Shown here: positions 19,401 to 29,586 of the stretch, one piece after another | Layout of the letters: every line of letters begins with the position of its first letter | Position numbering within the stretch: the stretch's first letter is position 1 | Position numbers and translations under genes: made by a program | Source of the DNA: Rhizorhapis sp036570425 | GTDB lineage: Bacteria; Pseudomonadota; Alphaproteobacteria; Sphingomonadales; Sphingomonadaceae | Reading direction: 5' to 3' | NCBI GenBank assembly: GCA_036570425.1 | Contig: DATCYF010000003.1 | Span: forward strand, 248,001-312,000 | DNA: 64,000 nucleotides | The notes under the pieces: model-generated | Told to the model about the DNA's origin: nothing | Databases searched by the model: none | The model's input: only the letters and a program-made list of their open reading frames with translations

Positions 19401-22400
19401 TCCTCGAAATCGCGCAGCCGGTGCGGCGGCTGCTGCGCGCTATGTTCTTCGGCACGCAGATAGGGCGTCGCTCGCGCTGCCTGGTCGTGAATATCGGTCC
19501 ATAGACGCTGGCTGCGAAGAGACCGCACCAATTCGTTGTCCGCCAGCCAGTCGGCTAGCCTTTGCTTTGCTTCGGAATTGAGCGGCCGGGTATACGGTAG
19601 CTTCGGGAATTCAACGGCCGTCACTATCTTGCCGTCGAACCGGCCAGTTCCAGTAGTGACTAGGTTAGGCGAGCGGCCGAACACGAGCCGGGGCAGCACC
19701 CGCCGGGTTAGCGGGCATTGCCAGGTCTTGGTCACGGCTTCGATCTCTGCGGTTTTCTCGAGGCGCAGACTGAATGTGCCGCCGACACCGGAGAGAAGCG
19801 GCGCCATGTGTTCCCACGCTGTGCGAAGGAGTTGATTGATTTCGTGGCGATCGCGCGGATCCGAAATGTCCAAACCCAAGGCGGTAGCAAGAAGGAGGAC
19901 GGCAGTCGGTTGCCCACCTTTCGTGTTAACTGACGGCCAGAGGATATCCCTTTTGGAACCGGGGGGTTGATCCGGTCCGATTACATTTCGTGGGCGCGCC
20001 CGACCGGGCATCCAACGGGCGTCGCCATCGTCTACGTCCAACGCAAAATAGCTTCGGAGATAGTCGGCCATGAAATACAGGAAGTCGCGCCAGTCCTCGA
20101 TTGAGTAACCTTTTGCTGCAACGGCCTCGGGCAGCATCTCCTTTCCGATCCGTTCGATGTCCGGGAAACGCAAGCGTGCAAGGCCCAACGTCTCCATGGC
20201 GTTGGCGTTGCGCGGTCTGCGGGCGAGCTCTCGCAGCATCATGAAGCGCGCAAGTGCTTCACGATTATCGTGATAGCGCTCGCTGCGGTCGAGGTCCCAG
20301 ACCTTCGCCATCATGCCGATTGTCGGCTCGGAGGCCAGAGCCGATACCAGTTCCTTCCACGCAATGCCGGCTGTGCCGACACCGTTAAGCTCGGCGTCGA
20401 TCTTTGCGATGTCGTCCTTGAACGAAGGCATTTCATCGACCAGGCTCGCGAGCTTTGCACGCTTCTGGATTAGTTCCTGCCGCTTCTCCTCGGGGAGGTC
20501 GCTGCCTTGAGCCGCCTTCTGCACCGCATGATAGATGAAGCCGCGTACGAATCCGCGCTCGCCGTTGGTCTCGATGTTGGCAGCAAACCGGGCCGTGCCC
20601 TGTCGGCTATCGGAGAAGCTGATCAGCTGGCGACCATCGAAAGGCAAAGCATGCTCTGCCTGGTGCGGTGAAACACCATCCAGGAGGATTGGCGCCGCAT
20701 TCTGGGTCAGGAACGGTGTGCCGAAACGGAATGACAGCATCGCGGGCCGTCCATGGCGCTTGTTGCTGAGGCAGGCCGGGCAACGCCCCTCGTTCAACTG
20801 CGTCAGCGAGAATTGGCCCGCGCCATCGGTCAATTCGCCGCTGACGACGTCAAATCCAACAGGCGTCGACTGGGATTGCGCGTTGATAGCGATCAGGCGC
20901 GGATGCCCGATGCCCTCCGGTTGTCGCTCTTCCTCCTCGTCATCCTCATGGTCGCGATCGCGGTAGCTGTTTTCGCGAAACTCATCGGTGTCTTGATCGC
21001 TGCGCCGCGGCAAGACTCTGTCCCCCAGATCATCCGCAGGCAGGAACGGCTCGCCACAATCCGGGCAGCTCTGGATCTCGAACACCAGCGACTGGCAGTG
21101 TGGGCAACTGTCCTTCTGATCAAACAGGACCGGGCCAAATGGCCAGCCGTCCGGCCGTGTGCCCCCGGTGCAGCCCGGATTAATGCAGGTCCACAGGCCA
21201 GGAATGGCGCGTGTAAAACTGTGCGCGCGCATCGGCAGCACCGGTCTGATCTCTTTGGCATTGTGCGCAGACAGGTCGAGCAGGATCTTCTCTGCAGACG
21301 TCGTCACGGATGACAGAGATGAGATGGTCTGCGGCTTCTTTTCGAGCATCTCGGCCACCATGCGGGCCGCCGGCTCGTCGGATGCAGTCAGGACCTTTGA
21401 AAGATCCACCGGTTGCGGCTTGCCGATTACGACATGCGTGCGCTCAAGCGGGACGCCAGCGATATCGGAGAGGAAGCGCTGCAGTGAAGCGACTGCCTCC
21501 GCGTCATCTGCTGATCCTATGGTGGCCGACGTTGCCACAAATCGGACCTGATCGGGCGTCACATCGAACGCATTCATGACGCGCCGAAGCAGCAACGACA
21601 GCTCCGCAGCGGCTGAACCGATGTAGCTATGCGCTTCGTCGATCACGATCCAGCGCAGCTTGCCCCTGGACGCATCGAGTATCTTACGGTCCTCACGCCG
21701 GATCGTCATGTATTCCAGCATCGTCTGGTTCGTGACGAGGATGGGGGGCGGGTTCGCGCGGAGCGTTTCGCGGTAAAGAACCTGATGCGGGACATCGTGC
21801 TCGGCCTTGTCGCGGTTTGATTTCCGCGCCGTTCCCATCAACCCGTTGTAGAGGGCGAAGCGGACATCACCGGTGAGCGGCTTGGTCCAGGCCGTTAGAC
21901 GCTTCTCCTGGCTCGCGATCAGGGCATTGAGCGGATACAGCATGAGGGCCCGCACACCGGTCAGCTGACCTTCTGCTTCAGATGCGCGGACCAGATCATC
22001 AAGCAGCGGAACGAGGAAGCACTCGGTTTTGCCAGAACCTGTCCCACTAGAGACCAACACTGATTGCGGGTCTGCATTGCGCAGAAGCTCCCAGGTCCTC
22101 AGCTGGTGGGCGTAGGCAGGATAATCGAACCGCAACTCCGCATCGGGCGTTTTCGTGATTGCGTCGATCGTGCGCGGATGAAGCAGTGAAGTGAGTTCGT
22201 CAGGGCGCTTGCCCGACGAAACATAGCCGGGTGCTGCCTGAAAGAGCTGTTCCGACAGCAAGGCACCCTTGGAGGGATCCGTGCCGGCGAGGTTCTGCCG
22301 GAGAAAGGCGTTCAGGCCCTCATGCCTGATGCCCGCACGAGACACGACCGCTTCTGCGAGGCCAGCCTGCAAGCGCCGATGGACATCCATCGGCGACAGA

Positions 22401-22432
22401 CGGGTAGGCTGGGACACATCATCAGCGGTCAT
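16469..22432 (-). CDS. druE: Druantia protein DruE, large DEAH helicase with DUF1998 region
   Basis: A very large helicase, 1987 residues. Walker A is SSGTGSGKTE near residue 130 and the DEAH box is IVIDEAHSYIG near 267. Zinc-type cysteine pairs follow at about 440-480 (CPHCQ, CPDCGEP). The second helicase lobe has MEMGVDIGS and QRAGRAGRRGQ near 1055. A DUF1998-like cysteine cluster CPKECEMGCSAC lies near 1585. Size and domain order match DruE, the signature gene of Druantia anti-phage systems. ATG at 22432 has GGAG seven bases upstream and lies inside the end of druH; an upstream ATG at 22459 is less well served. Next to druH this makes type III Druantia. Confidence 0.87.
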   Translation of the reverse strand: MTADDVSQPTRLSPMDVHRRLQAGLAEAVVSRAGIRHEGLNAFLRQNLAGTDPSKGALLSEQLFQAAPGYVSSGKRPDELTSLLHPRTIDAITKTPDAELRFDYPAYAHQLRTWELLRNADPQSVLVSSGTGSGKTECFLVPLLDDLVRASEAEGQLTGVRALMLYPLNALIASQEKRLTAWTKPLTGDVRFALYNGLMGTARKSNRDKAEHDVPHQVLYRETLRANPPPILVTNQTMLEYMTIRREDRKILDASRGKLRWIVIDEAHSYIGSAAAELSLLLRRVMNAFDVTPDQVRFVATSATIGSADDAEAVASLQRFLSDIAGVPLERTHVVIGKPQPVDLSKVLTASDEPAARMVAEMLEKKPQTISSLSSVTTSAEKILLDLSAHNAKEIRPVLPMRAHSFTRAIPGLWTCINPGCTGGTRPDGWPFGPVLFDQKDSCPHCQSLVFEIQSCPDCGEPFLPADDLGDRVLPRRSDQDTDEFRENSYRDRDHEDDEEEERQPEGIGHPRLIAINAQSQSTPVGFDVVSGELTDGAGQFSLTQLNEGRCPACLSNKRHGRPAMLSFRFGTPFLTQNAAPILLDGVSPHQAEHALPFDGRQLISFSDSRQGTARFAANIETNGERGFVRGFIYHAVQKAAQGSDLPEEKRQELIQKRAKLASLVDEMPSFKDDIAKIDAELNGVGTAGIAWKELVSALASEPTIGMMAKVWDLDRSERYHDNREALARFMMLRELARRPRNANAMETLGLARLRFPDIERIGKEMLPEAVAAKGYSIEDWRDFLYFMADYLRSYFALDVDDGDARWMPGRARPRNVIGPDQPPGSKRDILWPSVNTKGGQPTAVLLLATALGLDISDPRDRHEINQLLRTAWEHMAPLLSGVGGTFSLRLEKTAEIEAVTKTWQCPLTRRVLPRLVFGRSPNLVTTGTGRFDGKIVTAVEFPKLPYTRPLNSEAKQRLADWLADNELVRSLRSQRLWTDIHDQAARATPYLRAEEHSAQQPPHRLRDFEEQFKQGDINLLACSTTMEMGVDIGSIEAVLMTNVPPSIANYNQRAGRAGRRGQGFSTSLTIARNTPLDLETFAEPASYLARKLASPRVSLDSDRIAQRHANAYLLAQWFQEVDGEFARTKTGDFFGCRADLRSFEALPPVDAFCEWVRLPTTAANTDAGLKRLLKGTGLEFDTAIREHTAAMFEQEAANFRRTWERLKNDADALDGPAKKAIEFQARRLCKEFLLKELANRSLIPGSGFPTAVVPFDTLCAETQKAQERHRSDEEGTRDRRYECPTRNADIAIREYAPGAEVVVDGLVWKSAGVTLNWLSPIDSSQREPQNLRWAWWCDQCGGAGSDHQIPERCDHCGDPNVKTEQFLEPAGFRVDWNAQPHADTDQAVYIEPKSPKVSAGDALWQPLLQPESGRIRASHDGYIYHHSRGPNDKGYEICLECGRAGEAGADALKDHWPLTPRDKKAIDRCPGNDQGYAITRALALGHEVLTDVVEVQLPGLESDGAAWALGAALRESLARWLGIEPRELGISVAARDGQLGRKLPSIYLFDEASGGAGYAPRLLDDIYHVFERASHVLDCPKECEMGCSACVLAADLYKQQGRLDRKAALIAVRTFLETNAELPEEDRAVADAKAVNDAANTILLRARSRDSVTVFPPEAFDLAELSSIKMRSFFSSASARGVPVTLVLSRKSFDSLAEVERRFLRDTAVRNDFRLALGEAERGRFGNHRIAELVSQDSAKGFFSRDENAAQPGERWGVGETHAVVAGSVNPPTPFTQIAADDLERKVAPGDKVEVMLGFGQCPVGQFGKRFGAKLKQHMEAAGIWHPGQLVRISYSDRYLNAPLPMLLFLRTCEALAAELKAGDTVEVDVVVQPLKKDRVPYRIFNDWDHEGDREDVAQFLGEKLGLDVALEVSDSTIHGRKLELEYADGSKAIILLDQGFGYWRIVGNPPRHDFRAAPAAQASDLSGSNAAVSGTGESYFAVASR

Positions 22433-25400
22433 TCTTGAGCTCCGTAAGGGCGTAGCCATAGGCCTTGGCGAAGTATGTAGGATGACGTCGCTCGACGTCT
22501 TTCACCGTTAGAATCTGTACCTTGTCGAGCGTGATCCGCCCCATAGCAGCCAAGGCTGCGACAAACGGGGCGTCGAAGACGCGCATGAGGGATTCGAGAA
22601 AATTTTCCTTCGGGAGTAGCTCGCGGAAAGCGGGGCGAAATGGATTGAAGCCACCGGCATCTGTGCTGATGCCCTCGCTCGTGTGGTCGGTGAAGTGACT
22701 GCGCACTTCCTCCCAGGTCGACGGCGAATAATCGCGGCAAATCAGAGGAGCCAGCTGGGGAGCACGTGCCGCGATCTCATTCTGGCGCTCAGTGAGTCTG
22801 GTCAATGCCCACTGGGGATCATCCAGCCGGGTAACGAGATAGTGCCCTTGGGCCTGGAAAGCTCCATCCCATGCGCCGTATGGCAAGAGGATCCAGCTCG
22901 AGCAAAGCCCGTCGAACAATTCGAGAATGGTCGACAGGTGCTGCTCTTCACAGCGGTACAGTAGCAGAGGAGCAAGCGCACCGGCGTGAACCAATTTGCT
23001 GAAGATCTCGAATGTCTGCGGTGGGAGTCCGTTTAGCGACAAGGCCAGTTTCATGACGACCTGGATCGTCTGACTGGCCTCTGCCGTCGTCGGATTTTGC
23101 GCCATTTCGGTAACGAGGGACTGCAGGTCCTCTTGCGCCTTAAGGAATGGCTGGGCCATGGCCCGGCCGAGCCGGTGCTGCGGAACTTCGGGATCAGGGT
23201 CACCTGAGACAAATTTGGGTCGAGTGAGGACGCGGGAGCCCTCACGAAGATAGACGAGCCAATCACCTTTGAGACGCGGCAAGTGAATGAGCTGGCCACC
23301 AAGGCCACTTTGCAGGCCGTCGTAACTGCCAAATTCGAGCTCTTTCTCGGGAGCCCCAAGTGAGCGTCCACACACCCTCACAACCTCACCGACTATCGCG
23401 GTTTTTGGGCGCAAGCCTCCATTTGGCTCCCACTCCAGGCTGTTACCAAACTCCGTTACATACCAGTTGTCATTGCTCCCGTTGTGGAAATCGAGCCTGA
23501 CCTGAGCGTCGATGCCAAGGGGGCGCATGAGAGCTGCAATGTCCGTTCGTAATGCGGACAGGCCAAGCTCCCCATCAATTCGCCAGTTGGCGTCCAATGC
23601 AGCGTCAGTATTATGGGCAACTTCCCCCATCAGGATCGACATCGAGGGGACGCGTGCCACCGTGTCACGAAGATCGGCCAGGCCAAGAACTGCGTCGCGC
23701 GGGAGGAGATCTCCGTCCCAGGTTGTGAGCCATTCCTTCGATTGGAGCGGAACCTTAAGCTCGAACGCAGGAGTTTGAGCGGAAGCCAGGCGCAAGGTCA
23801 GCAAGGCCCGGCGAGGAGGATCAATCCGTATCCGCCAGCTGTGCTTCGAACTCAGTGCTTCGTCGCCAAGTACAGCTGCCCCATCCCAACCGCTCAGCTC
23901 GATATCGGAATGGGTCCCGTTGCTCCGCTGTGTGAGCTCAAAGTCAGCGGGCAGAACGAACGCAGTCAGCCGATCGCGCACGTGACCTGTTGAACCATCA
24001 AGCCAAGCGAATTCGCACAACCCGGGTCCTGCAGTGGCCAGGTCTTCCGACCAGCTGCGTTGGCCTGCAATCCGCCAACGCACCTCTCCCCGAGATGCGA
24101 CCCGGTGTGAAAGACCATCTGACACCTGTGCATGGAGCGGGTGCTTTAACAGCTGTTCGCCATCAGGCGTCTGTACCCAGGAAACTGCATCGGCCACGAT
24201 CGAGAGCCGGTCTTTGCGGTCCGCACTCTGTCCGGTTCGCACAAGGAAGGTGTCGCCGTTGCTCTTCTGAGCTATGATTGTGCCCGCGCACCGGTAAAGA
24301 CAGCGCCCTGGAGAGAAGGCAAAATCTTCGGGCTCAATCTCGGCGTTGCCATCTTTTCCTCGAACTGACCAGTCCTCAGGAACATCGATAAAAACAGGCT
24401 CCGCTTTGTAAGCGCCGGAGCCTTGGCCGATGAGAGCAAAGGTTGTGCGCTGGGCATCTGTGCCGCGCGGCTCGAATATACGCAGCCCGCCGTTCACGGG
24501 CTTGCCGCCAGGCAGCATAAAACTGCGTGCCAGCCGATCTCCGCGTGCGTGAAATTCGGCCGTAACCGGAAGGTCGAATGGAAACTCGATTGCCGCTTCG
24601 CTTCGCATCGGTCTTGCGATCCAGCGGTTTGCGTCCTCGTGCTCAAGATACGCAAGTCTGCCGGAAATTCGGTCCGCCAATCCATCGGAAGGCTGGAGGA
24701 ACACGCGAATGTGATCGCCGGGTGAAAGCACCTGGTCCTTGTCTTCCCACCGTCCATCGAGGTGGAAGTCGAGGCACTCACGCCAATCTTCGCCATGCTG
24801 AGACATCATCCGGCCAACGCGAATGCTGCCGCTGCTGGAGAGCTTTTTTGCTTCCAGCAGCGTATCGATCAGACCCGCCGCCGCCCCATCCAGGGTCATT
24901 GGCAATTCATCGCGCCAATCCTCGTAGGCCTGGTCCAGTCGCGCCGAGTAAGGGCGACCATCGGCCGGCACTTCCTTATCAACGAATGCGCGCAATTCGA
25001 CAATCTTGAGCGCCAGCTCACCGCAGATCGCGTACATTTCCTGGCTGCGCCAGATCGTCGGCAGCAGGTATTCGTTCCGCTCACAGATGGCGACTGCGGT
25101 GCCGATGTCCTGCACGTCAGCGCCCAAAAGCTCGCCAACAGCCCGTTCGAGAAACTTTCTTGGCCAGCTTGCGCCGCTCGCCATCGCGGCGGCCGGAAAA
25201 CCGCCCTGACGCGCCAGGTTGGACAGCCGCTGATTCCCGTGAGCAGTAATCAACGGTTCGACGCCCCAGGCACGAAACCCCTGGTCCGCCAGATCACGCC
25301 AATCGCCTTGCGAGAGGTGCAATCCAAGTACCTTCTCGATGTCAGCCCAACGTTGGACGCCGCCCTGATAGGATCGCCGAAACCAGTCCGCGGCCCAGAG

Positions 25401-25718
25401 AACAAACGCTGGTGCAAGCGAGGGACGTTGCCAATCAGAGGAGAGGCCCGACGATAGCTTCTTTTCCATGCGCTCGAACATTCCGGGCGCAAGCTTGTAG
25501 CGGTAAAGCGGCAGACCGGTTGGCCGAGGCAAGCCCAGTTCGGCGCTTGCTTTGCCAAGTGGATGAGGACCCGTGTCTGCAGCCCTGGCACGCTGGATCG
25601 CCCGAATCACAAGAAGACGCGAACCACCTGCCGCCTGAATTTCGTCGGCAATCTTGCGCAGCTGTGCGGGATCGTTGCGCGCAGCTTCGATTTCAGCCTT
25701 GAAATCGCGTTCCTGCAT
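22422..25718 (-). CDS. druH: Druantia type III protein DruH
   Basis: A 1098-residue protein without any motif I can name. It is largely hydrophilic, with no membrane segment and no obvious nuclease or ATPase signature. The assignment rests on size, its place directly before a DruE-type helicase with an 11-base overlap, and the fact that type III Druantia consists of just druH and druE. A purine-rich GGGGGAGG lies about 11 bases ahead of the ATG. The 112-base gap after zorD could hold its own promoter, since it is AT-rich, but I see no convincing box. Molecular function is unknown. Confidence 0.78.
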   Translation of the reverse strand: MQERDFKAEIEAARNDPAQLRKIADEIQAAGGSRLLVIRAIQRARAADTGPHPLGKASAELGLPRPTGLPLYRYKLAPGMFERMEKKLSSGLSSDWQRPSLAPAFVLWAADWFRRSYQGGVQRWADIEKVLGLHLSQGDWRDLADQGFRAWGVEPLITAHGNQRLSNLARQGGFPAAAMASGASWPRKFLERAVGELLGADVQDIGTAVAICERNEYLLPTIWRSQEMYAICGELALKIVELRAFVDKEVPADGRPYSARLDQAYEDWRDELPMTLDGAAAGLIDTLLEAKKLSSSGSIRVGRMMSQHGEDWRECLDFHLDGRWEDKDQVLSPGDHIRVFLQPSDGLADRISGRLAYLEHEDANRWIARPMRSEAAIEFPFDLPVTAEFHARGDRLARSFMLPGGKPVNGGLRIFEPRGTDAQRTTFALIGQGSGAYKAEPVFIDVPEDWSVRGKDGNAEIEPEDFAFSPGRCLYRCAGTIIAQKSNGDTFLVRTGQSADRKDRLSIVADAVSWVQTPDGEQLLKHPLHAQVSDGLSHRVASRGEVRWRIAGQRSWSEDLATAGPGLCEFAWLDGSTGHVRDRLTAFVLPADFELTQRSNGTHSDIELSGWDGAAVLGDEALSSKHSWRIRIDPPRRALLTLRLASAQTPAFELKVPLQSKEWLTTWDGDLLPRDAVLGLADLRDTVARVPSMSILMGEVAHNTDAALDANWRIDGELGLSALRTDIAALMRPLGIDAQVRLDFHNGSNDNWYVTEFGNSLEWEPNGGLRPKTAIVGEVVRVCGRSLGAPEKELEFGSYDGLQSGLGGQLIHLPRLKGDWLVYLREGSRVLTRPKFVSGDPDPEVPQHRLGRAMAQPFLKAQEDLQSLVTEMAQNPTTAEASQTIQVVMKLALSLNGLPPQTFEIFSKLVHAGALAPLLLYRCEEQHLSTILELFDGLCSSWILLPYGAWDGAFQAQGHYLVTRLDDPQWALTRLTERQNEIAARAPQLAPLICRDYSPSTWEEVRSHFTDHTSEGISTDAGGFNPFRPAFRELLPKENFLESLMRVFDAPFVAALAAMGRITLDKVQILTVKDVERRHPTYFAKAYGYALTELKNDR

Positions 25719-25830
25719 TGCCGATTGGCCTCCCCCTTTAACTGCATTGCTTTTGGGTAACAGGCGTTCCCAACCGCAGGCTAACCATCAATGAACATTA
25801 GTTTATAATCAATGATGGAGGTCGATACTT

Positions 25831-28800
25831 TCAGTGCATCACGGACGAACTCGGCGAAGCTCTATCGTAGAAAGCATTGACTACGCAGGACCAGCGGGCG
25901 CTCATGATCCCGTCGATACCTCGACCCAAATCCCAGATGACAGAGTCCCCGTTGGCGAGCCGGGCTTTCACGAACCGATCGTGCAGGTCGCCGACAGATC
26001 GGCGCGACTTTTGCGCCAGGTGCAACTGCACTGAGGCCAGCATGCGGTTCCACCGCTCTTCGAGATCTCTTCGCTGATCGTTCGTACTTTCGGGTTCCCG
26101 CGTCTGAACCGAGTCCGCATCAAAGGCCACAACATGGACAGCTGCGATTTGCGAAGCGAGCTGACCAAAACGACTGATGAAATTGACGAGCCGCCCCCGC
26201 GCTTGTCCATCAGCGCAGCAATAGGGGTCCTGGATTTCAAGCAATGCGATATTCGCATCCCGGGCATATTGCTCAAAGATGGTCCAGTCTCGCGGTCCAT
26301 GTTGTTCGAAGACCACTCGCTGAACGTAGGAAGCCCGCGCTTCTGCCGCTTCAACAGGTGTTCGTACCGAGAGAATCGGGCGCCGAACCGACGGCTTATC
26401 CAAGTGCGCTGACGCGATCTCCTCGGGTTTGCCCGTTGTTCGCGTGCTTTCCTCCTTAGTCGGACTGGGAGTTGCCGTGTCTTCAGGGGCGGGCAGCGAG
26501 GATTCGCTCGCTGAAACATTGAGCCGTTCATGACTGACCTGCGGCTCCGTCGGAGCGGGTGGCTCAATGCTGTAACTGGTCCGATCCTGGGAGGATTGGG
26601 GTTCCGTTTCAGGGGCTGTAACAGATTGATCCTGCTGCTCGCCCCGCTTCCCATCGAGCACATCGGCAAGCAAGTCCTCAACATCCCGCTCGCTTTCGGG
26701 CGGCATAAGCAGGCCACGGCTCAATGAGCGCTTGCGCTCCATCAGGGCATCGAGACGTTGATCGAAGCTCGACGGACCGATCGCCTCATCCGGATGGATG
26801 GCCATCGGAATGTGTATCGTAACTGGGCGTGTCTGGCCGATCCGGTAGGCGCGGTCGGTAGCCTGATCCTCGACAGCTGGGTTCCACCAGCGTGAGAGGT
26901 GAATCACGTTGTTTGCGGCGGTGATCGTGAGCCCCACGCCCCCTGCTTTGGGAGATAGGATGAGGACGTCAAAGGCAGATGGCGAGCTCTGGAATGCGTT
27001 CACCATCTCCTGGCGCTTATGGCCAGCCACCTTGCCACTGATGCACATCGGCCTGTGCTTAAGGTCAAAGCGCTCCTGGATGGCCATGGCCAAAAAAGCC
27101 TGCATCTCGAGATCTTCGCAAAACAGCAGTGCCTTCTCGCCGCGCTGCTTAACCTCCGCGAGAATCTCAAAGGTCTTCTTCAGGCGCGCCGACTGGGCAA
27201 CGTAGGCGTCTATGTCAGTAACGCCTCGCGGCGCCGACGGGTGGAGCGATGTCCCGCGCAGCATGTGCAGCACTTTGAGCATCGCGCCTTGCTCGCCGCT
27301 TTCGCGTAGCGCGCGAGCTCTGGCGAGTACCAAGTCATAGGCCTGTGCTTGGGCAGGCGGCATTTCCACCGCGTATTTCCGTGCCGTCTTTTCTGGCAGG
27401 CCGGTGAGGATCTCGTCCTTCATGCGCCTGAGCATGAACGGAGGCAGTTCGTCATCACGCTCGACCAATCGCCGCTGAAGGTCTTCCAGACCCGTCAGAT
27501 CGTTCGCCGGGTAGCTGCTTTCGAACTCGCGGCTCGATCCGAGGAAGCCAGGGTAAACAGTGTCGGCAATCGACCAGAGATCCTGAAGTCGGTTCTCGAC
27601 TGGTGTACCGGTCATGGCAATTTGCAGGCGGCCATTGAGCGCCTTGGCTGCCCGGGTCATTTGGCTGGCCGGATTCTTAAGCTTCTGAATTTCGTCGTAT
27701 ACGATCGCATCAAATGGGATGCGCGCGAAGCTCATATGATAGTCGCGCATCGTTTCGTAAGTCGTGAGAACGATCCCTGCGTCTTCCCATTCGCCGGAAT
27801 CGAGCCGAGAGGTGCCGCCGCGGATGTCGCTTCCAGCTTCCAGCCGATAGCTGCGCAAATTTGTCCCGAAGGCTTCGATCACAGGCCCCATCAGGCCAGC
27901 CTCGACATGCTGCGCCAGTTCAGCTTGCCAATTTTTGAGCAGCCCTGTTGGCGCAACAATCAGCACTGGTTTGGGGTGAGCCGAGTTGGACCGCAACCAG
28001 AGCAAGAACATGAGTGCCTGGAATGTCTTGCCCAGACCCATATCGTCGGCGAGCAGGACGCCCGGCAACTTGCGCCCCCATGCTTCGGCCAGCCAGGCAA
28101 ACGCATCGCGTTGGTGCGGTTTTGGCTCGGATTTCAGGCCTTGCGGAAGAGCCGGCACCTCAAATGGCTCTGGCGCGGACGTCGGCCGAGGCAGACGCGC
28201 ATAATCGAGTTGCTCAAAATTCTCACCGACCTGCAGAAAGAAGATCTCGACCGGTTCACGTTCATGCTCAGATGGCGATTGGTCTCCTGCCTCTGCTGCG
28301 ATCTGGCGCTCTAGATCGGCAATTCCACGCGTTGCCTGAAGCGTAGCCGTGGTGGCCGGGATGCTCTCGTCGCGCCAAGCAACGGTTTCGTCTCCCGCTT
28401 TGATTGCGGTTTCGAGGCTGCCAACAAGTATTTCGGCTTCACCGGGAGCCAAGGGAATGTGCCGGGCATCCGGCGGATCACCGATCCGCAGGCCAAAGCT
28501 TTCGGGCAGCCAACTGTTAGGCTTCGGCTTGATCCAGGGCAGGACTGGCTTTTGCCAGACCTCGATCCCGCTGACGCGCTCAGAGAACTGCTGCGTCTCG
28601 ATGAAGAGGCGGTCGGCCGCTGCGTCATCGCCGGAGGCATCGAGTTTCAGCTCTTCACGCAAAACCCGCTGGGGAGAGCGCAGGAATTCCCGCTTTTCCT
28701 GCGAGCTGCCGGCCTGCTTGGTCCGAACGATGTCGAGGGCCTTGCCCAACAGGGGGTCGAGGAACAGCAATGTTCCATCGGAAAGGAGGTAACTGCGCCG

Positions 28801-29586
28801 TCCCCCTTCCTGGCTTCGAAATCTGCGTTGGAAGTGCACGGTATCCTGCGGGGTCAGCAGGGATGCTTCGTGTTCATCGACGAGATCGCCGTCGGAGGTC
28901 TCGCCGACGTGCCTTGAGAAGAGAACCGGGTCAAAGTCGAAGTGACCGTGATCGGTTTTTGCATTCAACGAGAAATTCGCAGCGTAGGCTATGCGGATGC
29001 GTTCCAGAAACCCGTCGGCTTCTATCCCTGCGCCCAGCTTATCGCCGAGCAGTGCGCGAAGCTCCGCAAAGGCTGCTCTTCGTTCGTCGGGCTCACTTGC
29101 TGACTTAACGGCTAGTGCAGCTTGGAAGACGGAAAACACCGGCTCGGGAATGCGGCTGACACGCCCGCCCTCTCGGACACGAGCGCCCACGATATCAGCA
29201 CGAACAGGGACGCCGCCGCGACGAACCCACTTCGGATTGACCGTGATGGATCCTTCGGCGAGCGATCCGCTCGAATTCAGTTGAAGTGTCAGAGGCGTGG
29301 CTGGCGGCAAGCCGAGGGCGAAGGCATCCGCCTCGTCCAATTGGGCGGCAATGTGAGGGGGAAGGATAACCCCTCCGTCCGCTTCAAGAATTTGACCTTC
29401 CTGATCGAACGAGCGTGCGAGCGCCAAGGCCGCTTGCCCTGCTTCGGGAGCAACCTTGGGCCACTCTGAGACGGACACTGTTTCGCTTGAAGCCCGCTTG
29501 AAGAGCCCGCCCGGCCGCTCACGCAACAGCGTGATAGATTCACTGCCATCGCTCTGCTGAGTTGCAACGAATTTGGTGCTTACCAT
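25831..29586 (-). CDS. zorD: Zorya protein ZorD, SNF2-type helicase/nuclease
   Basis: A SNF2-family protein of 1251 residues. Walker A is DDMGLGKTFQ near residue 513 and the DEAD-like box is VYDEIQKLKNP near 632. The C-terminal lobe carries SPKAGGVGLTITAANNVIHL and DRAYRIGQTRPV. In type I Zorya, ZorD degrades phage DNA after the membrane complex senses invasion. The N-terminal 480 residues are of unknown fold. Residues after about 1000 are a charged linker and an extra C-terminal region, making it longer than I recall for the E. coli protein. ATG at 29586 with GGA seven bases upstream is preferred over TTG at 29598. It overlaps zorC by 7 bases. Confidence 0.87.
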   Translation of the reverse strand: MVSTKFVATQQSDGSESITLLRERPGGLFKRASSETVSVSEWPKVAPEAGQAALALARSFDQEGQILEADGGVILPPHIAAQLDEADAFALGLPPATPLTLQLNSSGSLAEGSITVNPKWVRRGGVPVRADIVGARVREGGRVSRIPEPVFSVFQAALAVKSASEPDERRAAFAELRALLGDKLGAGIEADGFLERIRIAYAANFSLNAKTDHGHFDFDPVLFSRHVGETSDGDLVDEHEASLLTPQDTVHFQRRFRSQEGGRRSYLLSDGTLLFLDPLLGKALDIVRTKQAGSSQEKREFLRSPQRVLREELKLDASGDDAAADRLFIETQQFSERVSGIEVWQKPVLPWIKPKPNSWLPESFGLRIGDPPDARHIPLAPGEAEILVGSLETAIKAGDETVAWRDESIPATTATLQATRGIADLERQIAAEAGDQSPSEHEREPVEIFFLQVGENFEQLDYARLPRPTSAPEPFEVPALPQGLKSEPKPHQRDAFAWLAEAWGRKLPGVLLADDMGLGKTFQALMFLLWLRSNSAHPKPVLIVAPTGLLKNWQAELAQHVEAGLMGPVIEAFGTNLRSYRLEAGSDIRGGTSRLDSGEWEDAGIVLTTYETMRDYHMSFARIPFDAIVYDEIQKLKNPASQMTRAAKALNGRLQIAMTGTPVENRLQDLWSIADTVYPGFLGSSREFESSYPANDLTGLEDLQRRLVERDDELPPFMLRRMKDEILTGLPEKTARKYAVEMPPAQAQAYDLVLARARALRESGEQGAMLKVLHMLRGTSLHPSAPRGVTDIDAYVAQSARLKKTFEILAEVKQRGEKALLFCEDLEMQAFLAMAIQERFDLKHRPMCISGKVAGHKRQEMVNAFQSSPSAFDVLILSPKAGGVGLTITAANNVIHLSRWWNPAVEDQATDRAYRIGQTRPVTIHIPMAIHPDEAIGPSSFDQRLDALMERKRSLSRGLLMPPESERDVEDLLADVLDGKRGEQQDQSVTAPETEPQSSQDRTSYSIEPPAPTEPQVSHERLNVSASESSLPAPEDTATPSPTKEESTRTTGKPEEIASAHLDKPSVRRPILSVRTPVEAAEARASYVQRVVFEQHGPRDWTIFEQYARDANIALLEIQDPYCCADGQARGRLVNFISRFGQLASQIAAVHVVAFDADSVQTREPESTNDQRRDLEERWNRMLASVQLHLAQKSRRSVGDLHDRFVKARLANGDSVIWDLGRGIDGIMSARWSCVVNAFYDRASPSSSVMH